Shown: positions 1 to 7,794 of the stretch, piece after piece
How the letters are laid out: each line of letters opens with the position of its first letter
How positions within the stretch are numbered: position 1 is the stretch's first letter
Source of the DNA: Hyphomonadaceae bacterium
GTDB taxonomy: Bacteria; Pseudomonadota; Alphaproteobacteria; Caulobacterales; Aquidulcibacteraceae
Direction: 5' to 3'
DNA length: 64,000 bases
NCBI GenBank assembly: GCA_019753175.1
Contig: JAIELK010000016.1
Span: 1-64,000 of the forward strand
The notes under the pieces: generated by a model
Seen by the model: the letters and a program-made list of their open reading frames with translations, nothing else
Databases searched by the model: none
Told to the model about the DNA's origin: nothing
Program-made: the position numbers and the translations under genes

Positions 1-151
1 AACCGCATCTCCTGCGCTTTCGGCTTTGGATCCCGGAGCCTCCCGTGCTGGAGATGCGAACATCATACGACGGCTTTGCAGGTGTGGGATTGATGGCGGC
101 GCGAGCGTTGAAAATCAACGGAAAGGACGCGCACAGCCGCCGGATAGCGCC

Positions 152-178
152 CCCTCTCCCTCCTGTGGAGGGAGAGGG
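152..178. repeat. Palindrome P1 (12-bp perfect stem)
   Basis: CCCTCTCCCTCC, a 3-base spacer TGT, then the exact reverse complement. First palindrome of repeat unit 1. It would form a strong hairpin in either strand. Confidence 0.85.
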
Positions 179-261
179 CAGGGTGGAAGCGAAAAGCTTA
201 GAAGGTGGGAGCGCCGCACCGCTCTCCACTTGTACAACACCAGCGCCGCCCCCTCACCCTG

Positions 262-287
262 CCCTCTCCCCCGCGAGGGGGAGAGGG
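262..287. repeat. Palindrome P2 (11-bp perfect stem)
   Basis: CCCTCTCCCCC, 4-base spacer GCGA, exact reverse complement. Second palindrome of unit 1. Its arm shares the CCCTCTCCC core with P1, so P1 and P2 may be diverged copies of one element. Confidence 0.85.
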
Positions 288-357
288 GGTGCGCATCGTC
301 CGACGGGTAGGCGCTGGAAACTAAGCGCGATTGCACGCAGCACCGCAGGATAGCGCC

Positions 358-384
358 CCCTCTCCCTCCCGTGGAGGGAGAGGG
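358..384. repeat. Palindrome P3 (12-bp perfect stem)
   Basis: Same arms as P1 with the spacer changed from TGT to CGT. First palindrome of unit 2. The arms are conserved while the loop varies. Confidence 0.85.
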
Positions 385-479
385 CGGGGTGAGGGTGGAT
401 GCGATAAGCTTAGACGGTGGGAGCGAAGCGCCGCGCCGCTCTCCACTTTGTACAACATCCGCGCCGCGCCCTCTCCCTG

Positions 480-505
480 CCCTCTCCCCCTCGCGGGGGA
501 GAGGG
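480..505. repeat. Palindrome P4 (11-bp perfect stem)
   Basis: Same arms as P2 with the spacer changed from GCGA to TCGC. Second palindrome of unit 2. Confidence 0.85.
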
Positions 506-720
506 TGTGCGCATCGTATGACGGGTAGGTGTTGGAGGCTAAACGCGCTTGCACGCACATCCGCAGGATAGCGCCCCCTCTTGTATCTGCAAGTCGCGCG
601 TGCCGGTGTAAGCTGCGACCGGCGGCGGCGGACGGGAGCACGAAGCCCTCGATGGTGCGCGCAGCGGGCGGGTGACGACGGTCGCCATTCGCCGTTCGCG
701 TTCGTCAACTCTGGGCCGCG

Positions 721-1158
721 CTATTCTCTCCTCTGGCCGCTCACTATGGCGACCGCGCGCACGAGCACCCACGCAGCAAAGCCAAATCCAATGGCTGACA
801 TGCCGCCAAAAAGCGCCCGACCGAACCATATGTCAGCATGTGCAGACTCTCCCGGCACTGGAGGGCTTTGGGCCAACAGAAGCGCAAGAAATGCGAACCC
901 AACCGCTCCGATGAAGGCCAATGCGAACGCCAACAAACGCAGAGGCAAACTGCCTTTTGTAGGCGTCACAGTCGGGGCGAGCGCGTGCAAGAACGCCAAG
1001 CCACTGCCCGCAAAAATCGTCAAACACGCCAATAGGGCTTGCGCGCGAGGCGGGCCGCCTCCAAACGGATCAAACAGGTAAAAGGAGGCGAACGCGGCCA
1101 GGGCGATCGCCGCAACGAAGGCGTGACGCCGCTTTGAAGGTTTGGAGTCGATCAGCAT
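721..1158 (-). CDS. Hypothetical integral membrane protein
   Basis: A 145-residue protein with about four hydrophobic segments (starting AFVAAIALAAFASFYLF, LLACLTIFAGSGLAFL, LLAFALAFIGAVGFAFLAL and ALFGGMSAIGFGFAAWVLV) and a basic N-terminus. No catalytic motif or family signature was recognised. The frame also allows a TTG start at 1170. I prefer the ATG at 1158, though neither has a clear Shine-Dalgarno site. It stands alone on the minus strand beside another small membrane protein gene (1287-1670), 128 bp upstream and in the same orientation. The similar size and topology suggest the two could be related or co-transcribed. Function unknown. Confidence 0.65.
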   Translation of the reverse strand: MLIDSKPSKRRHAFVAAIALAAFASFYLFDPFGGGPPRAQALLACLTIFAGSGLAFLHALAPTVTPTKGSLPLRLLAFALAFIGAVGFAFLALLLAQSPPVPGESAHADIWFGRALFGGMSAIGFGFAAWVLVRAVAIVSGQRRE

Positions 1159-1286
1159 CGGGTCAATCAAACCTAAGGCGAAAACTCGCTTAAGTCATGC
1201 CTAGATGGAGGTGTCGAAGCGCCGCCCTCTAATGTCCGGATCGGCCAGAGGCCGAAGTCAGCGAAAGGGGAATGCGTACGCCTGAT

Positions 1287-1670
1287 TCAGAGGCTGGGTC
1301 TTGAGAATGCGGTGAGCACCCCATTGTGCCAACGCCAGATCGGCCAAACCGCCAGGCTGAACGTTGCTAAGGCGAGAAGCCAGCTGACGTGCAACAAGCC
1401 ACCGCCCCAAACCAGCAATGATGCGTCTCGTGCTAAACGAAACCCAAAGTCCAGCAACAAGGCGCAGACTATTGCCGTTCCCCATCGGCCCGGCGCCGGC
1501 GTTACAAGCATCAATGCAGCGAGCATGCATGCCCACGCGAATATCCCAAAAGAGACACTTACGCCGACCGAGGAATCGACCGCAAAGAACCACGCACACG
1601 CGAATGCGTCGGCCCAAAGCACAACAAGAGCAGCGAACATCACCGCCGCTGCAAATCGCCCTAGGTTCAT
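1287..1670 (-). CDS. Hypothetical integral membrane protein
   Basis: A 127-residue protein with about four hydrophobic helices (AAAVMFAALVVLWADAFA, VSFGIFAWACMLAALMLV, WGTAIVCALLLDFGF and LLHVSWLLALATFSLAVW) and a short charged tail. No known domain was recognised. A GTG at 1679 would add three residues; the ATG at 1670 is preceded by a weak GAGTGAG sequence and is taken as the start. It lies in the same orientation as the membrane gene at 721-1158 and downstream of the 2OG oxygenase. Function unknown; inner-membrane location is inferred from hydropathy only. Confidence 0.65.
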   Translation of the reverse strand: MNLGRFAAAVMFAALVVLWADAFACAWFFAVDSSVGVSVSFGIFAWACMLAALMLVTPAPGRWGTAIVCALLLDFGFRLARDASLLVWGGGLLHVSWLLALATFSLAVWPIWRWHNGVLTAFSRPSL

Positions 1671-1739
1671 GATGCTCACTCAGACGCAAATTCTAAAGGC
1701 GTAACGGCAACAGGGAAGCCAGCCTGCGCTCACCCCCCC

Positions 1740-2678
1740 TCACGCCAACCTGATCTCCCGCAACCGCTCCAGCAGAAACTCCTGCGCCGTAATCGGCGTC
1801 GGGTAGCGGTTGGGGTTGTCGGGCGTGATGCAGCTGGGCAGCGTTTCGATCCGATAATCCGGCGCAAAGTGCAGGAAGAACGGGATCGAGTAGCGCGGCA
1901 GGTGCGCGCGTTCGGCGGCGGGATTACGCACGCGATGCGTGGTTGAAGGCAGCACGTGGTTGGTCAGCCGCTGCAGCATGTCGCCCATATTGACGACGAG
2001 CGCGCCTTCGGGCGGGGCGACGTCGATCCAGCGGCCCTCGCGGGTCAGCAATTGCAGGCCGGCTTCCTCGGCGCCGAGCAACAGCGTGATGGCGTTGATG
2101 TCCTCGTGCGCTTCGGCGCGGATGCCGTCGGGATCGGCGGGCACGGGCGGATAGTGCAACAGGCGCAGCACTGAATTGCCGTCGCGCACGGCGTCGTCGA
2201 AAAAATCTTCGCGCAGATTGAGGAACAGCGCGATCGAGCGCAGCAGCTCAGTCCCCAGCGCATCGAGCGCCTGGTAGAGCGCATAGACGTCGCGCTTGAA
2301 GTTCGGAATCTCCTCCGGCCAGAGGTTCGCCGGCATGAACGGCCGATAACGATGGCTGTCCGGCAGCTCGCGGCCGACATGCCAGAATTCCTTCAAGTCA
2401 ACTTTGCTCGCGCCCTTCGCCGCTTCGACGCCGAACGGAATGTAGCCGCGTTGGCCGGCGCCGCCGGGCACGTGGTAGCGCTTCTTCACCGCGTCAGGCA
2501 GCGCGAAGAACGCCTTGGTGGCGTCGAGCGCGCGCGAGATCGTTTCGCGGTCGAGTCCGTGATCGGCGACGATCGCGAAGCCGAATTGCACATAACTCTC
2601 GCCGATGGCGCGCGCGAACCCGGCCGGATCGCTGCGGCGCGTGCGCATCGAGAGCGAAGGGAGCGTCGTGAGCGGCAT
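1740..2678 (-). CDS. 2-oxoglutarate/Fe(II) dioxygenase, isopenicillin-N-synthase family
   Basis: 312 residues, the usual length for the isopenicillin N synthase-like non-haem iron oxygenases. The N-terminal DIOX_N-type part contains YVQFGFAIVADHGLD. The C-terminal double-stranded beta-helix has the iron-ligand HxD in AHEDINAITLL, a later His in TNHVLPSTTHRV, and the 2-oxoglutarate-binding RxS in PRYSIPFF. These enzymes oxidise small molecules using Fe(II), O2 and usually 2-oxoglutarate; the substrate cannot be read from the sequence. The ATG at 2678 is chosen because homologues start close to the first strand; the open frame runs 31 codons further upstream through the divergent promoter region. 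Divergent from the GIY-YIG gene. Confidence 0.9.
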   Translation of the reverse strand: MPLTTLPSLSMRTRRSDPAGFARAIGESYVQFGFAIVADHGLDRETISRALDATKAFFALPDAVKKRYHVPGGAGQRGYIPFGVEAAKGASKVDLKEFWHVGRELPDSHRYRPFMPANLWPEEIPNFKRDVYALYQALDALGTELLRSIALFLNLREDFFDDAVRDGNSVLRLLHYPPVPADPDGIRAEAHEDINAITLLLGAEEAGLQLLTREGRWIDVAPPEGALVVNMGDMLQRLTNHVLPSTTHRVRNPAAERAHLPRYSIPFFLHFAPDYRIETLPSCITPDNPNRYPTPITAQEFLLERLREIRLA

Positions 2679-2689
2679 GGCGGGTGAGA

Positions 2690-2705
2690 TTAACCAAACG
2701 TTTAC
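2690..2705. promoter_or_regulatory. Possible CtrA-type box
   Basis: TTAACCAAACGTTTAC, i.e. TTAA-N7-TTTAC, one base from the alphaproteobacterial CtrA consensus TTAA-N7-TTAA(C). It sits between the divergent oxygenase (start 2678) and GIY-YIG gene (start 2749), where it could act on either. Confidence 0.35.
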
Positions 2706-2748
2706 GATTCCACCAGGAGCTTGCCGCCCCGATCCAAGGAGTAGGCTT

Positions 2749-3186
2749 ATGTTCCTGTTTGGCGCGCACACATGGCGCGGCGAGAGCGGCCAACGCTACA
2801 AGTTCAAGTGCGTGCTGACCAAGAAGGGGCTGCCCCGGGAGGGCGTCGGGGGCATCTATGTGTTCGTGCGCCGGCGCTTCGGGTTTTTCCTGGAGCCGCT
2901 CTATGTCGGCAAGGCTGTCGACTTGCGTTCGCGGCTGTTGGGCCACGAAAAGTGGCCGCGCGCGTTTTGGTATTACGGCGCAACCGAGCGCCACGTCCTG
3001 GGCCCGATCCACGACGAGGTGGACCGCCGCCGGGTGGAGGAGGACCTGATCCGGGGCCTAAAGCCGCGGATGAACGACGTCGCCATCCCGCAGGCGGGCG
3101 CAGCGGCAGCCAAAGGGCGAACAGCCGCCGCTTCGCGGGCGTTCGATCTATCGCTGCTGCTGGGCAAGCGGCCCCAGCGCGCTTGA
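2749..3186 (+). CDS. GIY-YIG nuclease-fold protein
   Basis: 145 residues. The central part has the two signature strands of the GIY-YIG fold, GGIYVFVRR and EPLYVGKAVDLRSRLLGH, with the Arg of the first helix also present (DLRSRL). A Glu that could be the metal ligand follows in RRVEEDLIRGLKPRMND. An Ala-rich C-terminal tail of ~35 residues follows. Single-domain GIY-YIG proteins act in DNA cleavage or repair, but many have no known role. The ATG at 2749 follows AAGGAG at a normal distance; the frame is open further upstream, into the divergent promoter, but has no ribosome site there. Confidence 0.85.
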   Translation: MFLFGAHTWRGESGQRYKFKCVLTKKGLPREGVGGIYVFVRRRFGFFLEPLYVGKAVDLRSRLLGHEKWPRAFWYYGATERHVLGPIHDEVDRRRVEEDLIRGLKPRMNDVAIPQAGAAAAKGRTAAASRAFDLSLLLGKRPQRA

Positions 3187-3194
3187 TCGCTTGA

Positions 3195-3221
3195 CCCCTG
3201 GGGCGCGGCGCGCCACAGGGG
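3195..3221 (+). terminator. GC-rich hairpin
   Basis: CCCCTG and CAGGGG arms enclose a nested GGCGC/GCGCC loop. It lies 8 bp after the GIY-YIG stop and ends 6 bp before the next ATG (3228). No T-run follows. It could be a weak terminator or could hide the ribosome site of the VTT gene. Confidence 0.4.
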
Positions 3222-3227
3222 CGGCGC

Positions 3228-4022
3228 ATGGACGACCCGCACCCGAGCGACGCCAAGCCTGCAGCGGCCGGAGCGTCGCGGCCGCTTTTTGACCGCGTCG
3301 TCGACTTTATCAACAATATGGACGCGCGCGCCTGGCGCGCGCTCGCGGTCACGGTGGGGCTATTCCTGGTCACCGGCGTCATGCTGGTGGTCGGGCGTCT
3401 GTTCTACGGCGAGCAGATCGAGGCGTTCATCGACACTTGGCTTGGCGGCGCCGAGCGCGCCCATCTCGGCCTGCCGGCGACCATCCTGATTTTCACGATG
3501 ACGGCCTATGTCGGCACGCCGCAGTTCGTGCTGATTGCGGCTTGTGTTGTGGCGTTCGGTCCCGAGGTCGGCTTCTGGTACGCCTGGGCGGCGACGATCG
3601 TGTCCGGCGCAGTGACCTATGCCACCGGGCGTCTGTCCGGGGCGGAAACGCGCAAACGCTTCGGCGGCGCAACCGGCGGCCGATTCACGCGCTTCATGGG
3701 CAAGAACGCGTTCCTCGCCAGCTTCGCGGTGCGCTTCGTGCCGACAGCGCCGTTCATCGTTGTTAACATGGCGTTCGGCGCCGCGCGCGTGAGCTTCTGG
3801 GGGTTCATGGGCGGCCTGACTGTCGGCGTCTTGCCGAAAACCGCCATCATCGCTTTCGCCGGCGACGGCATCATGGATGCGCTCGAGGGCAATCTGGGTT
3901 CGGCCGCGCTGATGGGCGGCATCGCCATTGTGCTTTGGTTCTTTGTGGTGCTGGGGTTCCGGCGTTGGTTGCTCAAGAAAGCCGACGAGCGCGAGAACGA
4001 CGACAAGGCCGGGAGCCTATGA
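3228..4022 (+). CDS. VTT/DedA (TVP38/TMEM64-like) membrane protein
   Basis: 264 residues with several hydrophobic segments. The VTT-domain hallmark is present: an early reentrant segment with a TAYVGTPQFVLIAAC pattern and the FAVRFVPTAPFIVVNMAFG block (the [FY]xxRxxPxxP signature) followed by a Gly-rich helix. VTT proteins act in the inner membrane and are linked to lipid scrambling and undecaprenyl-phosphate recycling; the specific role here is unknown. The C-terminus is a charged cytoplasmic tail. The stop codon overlaps the start of the next gene (ATGATGA, 4019-4022), so the two are probably translationally coupled. Confidence 0.9.
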   Translation: MDDPHPSDAKPAAAGASRPLFDRVVDFINNMDARAWRALAVTVGLFLVTGVMLVVGRLFYGEQIEAFIDTWLGGAERAHLGLPATILIFTMTAYVGTPQFVLIAACVVAFGPEVGFWYAWAATIVSGAVTYATGRLSGAETRKRFGGATGGRFTRFMGKNAFLASFAVRFVPTAPFIVVNMAFGAARVSFWGFMGGLTVGVLPKTAIIAFAGDGIMDALEGNLGSAALMGGIAIVLWFFVVLGFRRWLLKKADERENDDKAGSL

Positions 4023-5317
4023 TGAGAAGATTCATATTCGTTGCAGCCGCGCTGCTTGCTGCCTGCGGCGGAGACGCCCCGCCGTTCGAGCAATCGAAGG
4101 GGCCGAACCCGACCTTGCCGGCGCCTCAAGGCGGCTTGCCGGTGGTCAATCCGGCGCCGGCCGTGGGCTGGCCCGAGGGCGCCGCGCCGGTCGCGCCAGA
4201 CGGCTTTGTCGTCACACGCTATGCCGAAAGCTTAGCGCATCCGCGATGGCTCTATCGGCTGCCGAACGGCGATGTTCTGGTGGCGGAGAGCTCGACGCGT
4301 GCGGCGACGATTGGCGGCGTGATGGGCTGGATCCGTAACCAAGTGCAGCGCTACGCGGGCGCGCTGGACGAGAGCGCCGATCGCATCACGCTGCTGCGCG
4401 ACAGCGATGGCGACGGCGACGTGGACGAACGTCACGTGTTTGCGGAAAATCTGAACCAACCGTTCGGCATGGCGCTGGTCGGCGGGCACATCTACGTCGG
4501 CAACACCGATGCGGTGGTGCGCTTTGCCTACAGCGAAGGCGCGACCAGCGTTTCCGGCGCGTCCGAAACCGTGCTCGAACTGCCCTATCGTGAAGGCGAC
4601 AACGGCCACTGGACGCGCAACCTGATCGCCAACGCCGACGGGACGAAACTCTATGTCGCGGTCGGTTCGGTGTCGAATGTCGGCGACGATGGCATGGATG
4701 TGGAGGAGGGGCGCGCGGCGATCTGGGAGTTGAACCCGGACGGTTCGGAGGCGCGCATCTTCGCCTCGGGCCTGCGCAATCCGGTCGGCATGGATTGGAA
4801 CCCGGTCACCGGCGCGCTCTGGACCGCTGTCAACGAGCGCGACATGCTCGGCGACAATCTCGTGCCTGACTACATGACCAGCGTGCGCGACGGCGGCTTC
4901 TATGGCTGGCCGTATTATTACTGGGGCGACAATCGCGACGAGCGCATCGCCATCCCGGACAATGTTCGCCTGCAAGCGCCACTGGCGCCCGACTATGCGC
5001 TGGGCGCACACACCGCTTCACTGGGCTTGATGTTCTACACCGGCGATGCGCTGCCGGAGCGCTATCGCGGCGGCGCCTTCATCGGCCAGCACGGCTCCTG
5101 GAACCGCAGCGAGCGCGTCGGTTACAAGGTTGTTTTCGTTCCGTTTGCGAACGGAATGCCCTCGGGACAGCCGGAAGACTTTCTTACCGGTTTCTTGAAC
5201 GCGCGCGGAGAAGCGCAGGGCCGCCCGGTAGGCGTTGCGACCGATCGCACCGGCGCGTTGCTCGTGGCCGACGACGTGGGTGACATTGTGTGGCGGATTG
5301 CACCTCAAAGCCCCTGA
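4019..5317 (+). CDS. Sorbosone dehydrogenase-like PQQ beta-propeller lipoprotein
   Basis: 432 residues. It begins with a signal peptide and lipobox (LLAACGG), so it should be a lipid-anchored periplasmic or outer-membrane protein. The body matches the glucose/sorbosone dehydrogenase beta-propeller: HPRWLYRLPNGDVLVAES, NQPFGMALV, GLRNPVGMDWNP and GQHGSWNRS are typical blade motifs. Family members oxidise sugars or aldoses using pyrroloquinoline quinone, but many, including the alphaproteobacterial lipoproteins, have no tested substrate. The start is fixed by the 4-nt overlap with the VTT gene; two ATGs are adjacent (4019, 4022). No PQQ biosynthesis genes are in this window. Confidence 0.9.
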   Translation: MMRRFIFVAAALLAACGGDAPPFEQSKGPNPTLPAPQGGLPVVNPAPAVGWPEGAAPVAPDGFVVTRYAESLAHPRWLYRLPNGDVLVAESSTRAATIGGVMGWIRNQVQRYAGALDESADRITLLRDSDGDGDVDERHVFAENLNQPFGMALVGGHIYVGNTDAVVRFAYSEGATSVSGASETVLELPYREGDNGHWTRNLIANADGTKLYVAVGSVSNVGDDGMDVEEGRAAIWELNPDGSEARIFASGLRNPVGMDWNPVTGALWTAVNERDMLGDNLVPDYMTSVRDGGFYGWPYYYWGDNRDERIAIPDNVRLQAPLAPDYALGAHTASLGLMFYTGDALPERYRGGAFIGQHGSWNRSERVGYKVVFVPFANGMPSGQPEDFLTGFLNARGEAQGRPVGVATDRTGALLVADDVGDIVWRIAPQSP

Positions 5318-5367
5318 TTTTGCGTGAAATAACTCGGGCTTAACTGCGACAGTGTTTTCTCGCCTGC

Positions 5368-6519
5368 ATGGGACGGCGAGCCAGGCGGCGCAGAATGCGC
5401 GCAGCCAACGAGCCTATCGTTGGCGTTCCCGCAGCGCAGAGCGCGCCTGCGGCGACCCCTGCCTATGCGCCGCCGCCGGCGGCCTATGACGCCTACGACC
5501 CGTTCCACTTAGCCAATGATGATGGCGATGACGCGCCGTTCGACGCGCCGAGCGAAGCCGAACTCAACGATTTGATCGACGAGGCGGAGTGCCTGCTGCT
5601 CGACGAACGCAGCGCCATGAGTGCGAACGTCCAAGTCGCCGCTCCTGAACAGCCGCCGAAGCCCCCGCCGCGCAAGGCGCCGATGGCGCTTGAGCCGCTG
5701 CGGCCGGTGATTTCGCTGGGGCCGCGCGATCGCACCTATCTCTACACCGCGCGGCAGGCGGCGCGAAACGTCGAGCGGCGGGTGGGCGGCGTCGGCAAGG
5801 TCCGTTTCGCCGCCAGAGTCACCGCGCTGACGGTGCTGATCGGCGCCGGCGCGATGATGATTTCCCGGATGCAATTTGAGTTCCCGGCACCGTCCTTGCC
5901 GGCGCCCGCCAGCGCCGCCGCCGCGGCGCCGGTCGATCCGTTGACCGACTACACCGTTGCGCTCGCGCGTCTCGACGCGGGCCAGACCGCCGCGGGCTTG
6001 CAGTTGCTGCGTCGCGCCGCCGAAGCGGGCCTGGCGCCGGCCCAGTATCGCTTGGCGAAAGCGTACGAGAACGGAGAAGGCGTCGAGCGCGACCTGACGC
6101 GCGCACGCGACCTCACCGAACGCGCGGCCGCGGGCGGCAATTGCCGCGCCATGCACGACGCCGGGGTTTTCCTGGCGCGCGGCGAGGGCGCTCCGATGGA
6201 CGAGGCAGAGGCTGCGCGTTGGTTCCGCGCCGCCGCCGAACGAGGTGTGGCCGATAGCCAGTACAATCTTGGCATACTGCACCAGCAGGGCCGCGGCGTG
6301 ACCCAAAGCGCCGCCGATGCGCTCTACTGGTTTTTGGTGGCGGCGCGCCGCAACGATATCAACGCTGTCGAGCGCGCGGTCGAAGTGGCGACACAATTGA
6401 CGCCTGAACAAGTGGCCGAGGCGCGTTCGCGCGCACGCGCGTTCCGCGCGCAGCCCGCCGATGCGCAGGCTAACGGCGCCGTGTCGGACGGCGCATCGTT
6501 CACGTGCGCCACTTCGTGA
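5368..6519 (+). CDS. Sel1-repeat protein with one membrane anchor
   Basis: 383 residues in three parts. Residues 1-~135 are Ala/Pro-rich and acidic (likely disordered, cytoplasmic). A single hydrophobic segment follows around 150-165 (VTALTVLIGAGAMMI). From ~190 there are three to four Sel1/TPR-like repeats, e.g. APAQYRLAKAYENGEGV and ADSQYNLGILHQQGRGV, which should lie in the periplasm. Sel1 repeats mediate protein contacts. The layout (disordered cytoplasmic part, one TM, periplasmic Sel1) recalls the C-terminal half of the polar organiser PodJ and related alphaproteobacterial proteins, but the cytoplasmic part is far too short for PodJ. An internal ATG at 5395 is an alternative start. Confidence 0.8.
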   Translation: MGRRARRRRMRAANEPIVGVPAAQSAPAATPAYAPPPAAYDAYDPFHLANDDGDDAPFDAPSEAELNDLIDEAECLLLDERSAMSANVQVAAPEQPPKPPPRKAPMALEPLRPVISLGPRDRTYLYTARQAARNVERRVGGVGKVRFAARVTALTVLIGAGAMMISRMQFEFPAPSLPAPASAAAAAPVDPLTDYTVALARLDAGQTAAGLQLLRRAAEAGLAPAQYRLAKAYENGEGVERDLTRARDLTERAAAGGNCRAMHDAGVFLARGEGAPMDEAEAARWFRAAAERGVADSQYNLGILHQQGRGVTQSAADALYWFLVAARRNDINAVERAVEVATQLTPEQVAEARSRARAFRAQPADAQANGAVSDGASFTCATS

Positions 6520-6640
6520 CAGCTCCCACGAGGCCCAATCTGCTCCGAATATGCGATAACGTGACAGTGATACACCGTTTTCACGAGTTTTATCTGACCT
6601 GACAGAACTTGCGCTTAAGCTTGGTTGGTTAGGTTTGATC

Positions 6641-7738
6641 GTGCGCCGCGTCTTACTTGTCATTGCCGCACTGCTGGCCACTGATGCGTTGGCCAGCCGT
6701 GGCGCGCCTCGCTGGTTTGCCGTCACGGCGCAAGAGCCCCCACTCCGGCCGGCGCCGCCGCCGCACGTGGTCGTCATGCGCTCCGATCAGGGCGACGTCC
6801 GCATTCTCTATCGTGAGGGATGGTCCCGTCGCGAGAGCGCAGCCCATGGCTACTCGTTTATTCACATGACCGGTCCTCGAGGTCACACTTATGGCGTCGC
6901 CATTTCGGCGCCAGGGCGCCCCTCGAGTCTGTCGCTCAGTCGTACCGATGACGCACCAAACGATGATGAAAGCGTCGACGGGGTCCCAACCGGAGCGTTC
7001 GACGTGGTTTTGGGCGAACGCTGCGAAGTGTGGGCACACGAGCCTACCGTTAGCGAACGAGTCTATGGCGGACCGGCGCTCTCGTGCATCACTGCTGACG
7101 GCATTGTGCTTTGGAGCGGGCGCGCCCCTCCGGGAGCGGACGGGCCGCGCATTCACTCGCGTGCGGTCGCGGTGGAGCGTCGAGTCCCTGCTTGGTCGGA
7201 GTTCAGTTTTCCGCGCGAAGCGCTCGATTGGAGCTACTGGTCCTCACGCTTTTTGCTTCCGCCTGAGAGCGCCCGCCCAGCCTACGAAATCCGTTTTGGC
7301 GAGCAGGTTGTCCGCGTGCGCGGTGATCTGAGGTATGAAAGCCGACCAGCTGGTTTCTCCATCTGGGGTCCCGACATACGACTCTACTATGCCGCGCCTG
7401 AGACGCGTCCTGTCTCGTTTTCGATCAGCACAGGTCGACAACGGCCGTTTCCGCACCCGTTGAGCGGCGGATCGGAGCGGATGGATCGCCCGGCGCTGCG
7501 CGTTTCCGGAGAACGCTGCTCGTGGCATCGCATCGACTTGAGTGTCCGGTGGGGGATTATTGGCGTGTGCGTGACCGACGATGGCATTCTGTTTGCGGAG
7601 TCGACAGACTTCCACGATGAAGCACATCAGGACCGGTTCCGCATCGCAACGAGCTTTCGCCGCGGCGCGCCGGAGGCGGCGTTGATGTCGCCGCCGCAGG
7701 ACTTGTTCGAGCCCTGGGTCGCAGCGCTGCCAAGGTAA
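6641..7738 (+). CDS. Hypothetical exported protein
   Basis: 365 residues with a signal peptide (RRVLLVIAALLATDALASRG). The remainder is soluble and beta-rich with no recognised domain. It seems to hold two similar halves: in each, a WSRRESAAHGYSF- or YESRPAGFSIWGP-type segment is followed by a Cys-containing stretch (GERCEVW and GERCSWHRID). That pattern suggests an internal duplication with one disulfide-forming Cys pair per half. The start is uncertain: a GTG at 6641 or a TTG at 6635. Codon use looks slightly less GC-extreme than in neighbouring genes. Function unknown. Confidence 0.7.
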   Translation: MRRVLLVIAALLATDALASRGAPRWFAVTAQEPPLRPAPPPHVVVMRSDQGDVRILYREGWSRRESAAHGYSFIHMTGPRGHTYGVAISAPGRPSSLSLSRTDDAPNDDESVDGVPTGAFDVVLGERCEVWAHEPTVSERVYGGPALSCITADGIVLWSGRAPPGADGPRIHSRAVAVERRVPAWSEFSFPREALDWSYWSSRFLLPPESARPAYEIRFGEQVVRVRGDLRYESRPAGFSIWGPDIRLYYAAPETRPVSFSISTGRQRPFPHPLSGGSERMDRPALRVSGERCSWHRIDLSVRWGIIGVCVTDDGILFAESTDFHDEAHQDRFRIATSFRRGAPEAALMSPPQDLFEPWVAALPR

Positions 7739-7794
7739 AGCGCGACCTGAACCGAAATCCCGACCTGCGCAACTCTGGGCTTGGTGCGACGCCC

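Larger units (their letters stand above)
142..579. repeat. Tandem repeat, ~206-218 bp units
   Basis: Two full copies (142-347 and 348-565) and the first ~14 bases of a third (566-579) begin with the same GGATAGCGCCCCCTCT. Within each unit the order of landmarks is the same: a palindrome, an AAGCTTAGA block, GGTGGGAGC, CTCTCCACTT, TGTACAACA, a second palindrome, then GTGCGCATCGT and ACGGGTAGG. A weaker piece of the same unit (CATCATACGACGG) lies near 60-75, so the array probably started with another, decayed copy. Apparent reading frames here are Ser/Pro/Arg/Gly-rich repeat translations in several frames at once and are not genes. No transposase is visible. Probably a dispersed, non-coding intergenic repeat that duplicated in tandem. 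Confidence 0.85.

Noticed and set aside
26-708. Several overlapping open frames on both strands (up to 197 residues)
   Set aside because: They are translations of the tandem palindromic repeat, rich in Ser/Pro/Arg/Gly in all frames, with no ribosome sites.
5509-6777. 422-residue antisense frame
   Set aside because: Shadow of the Sel1 gene; high-GC DNA gives long open antisense frames, and its sequence has no domain-like pattern.
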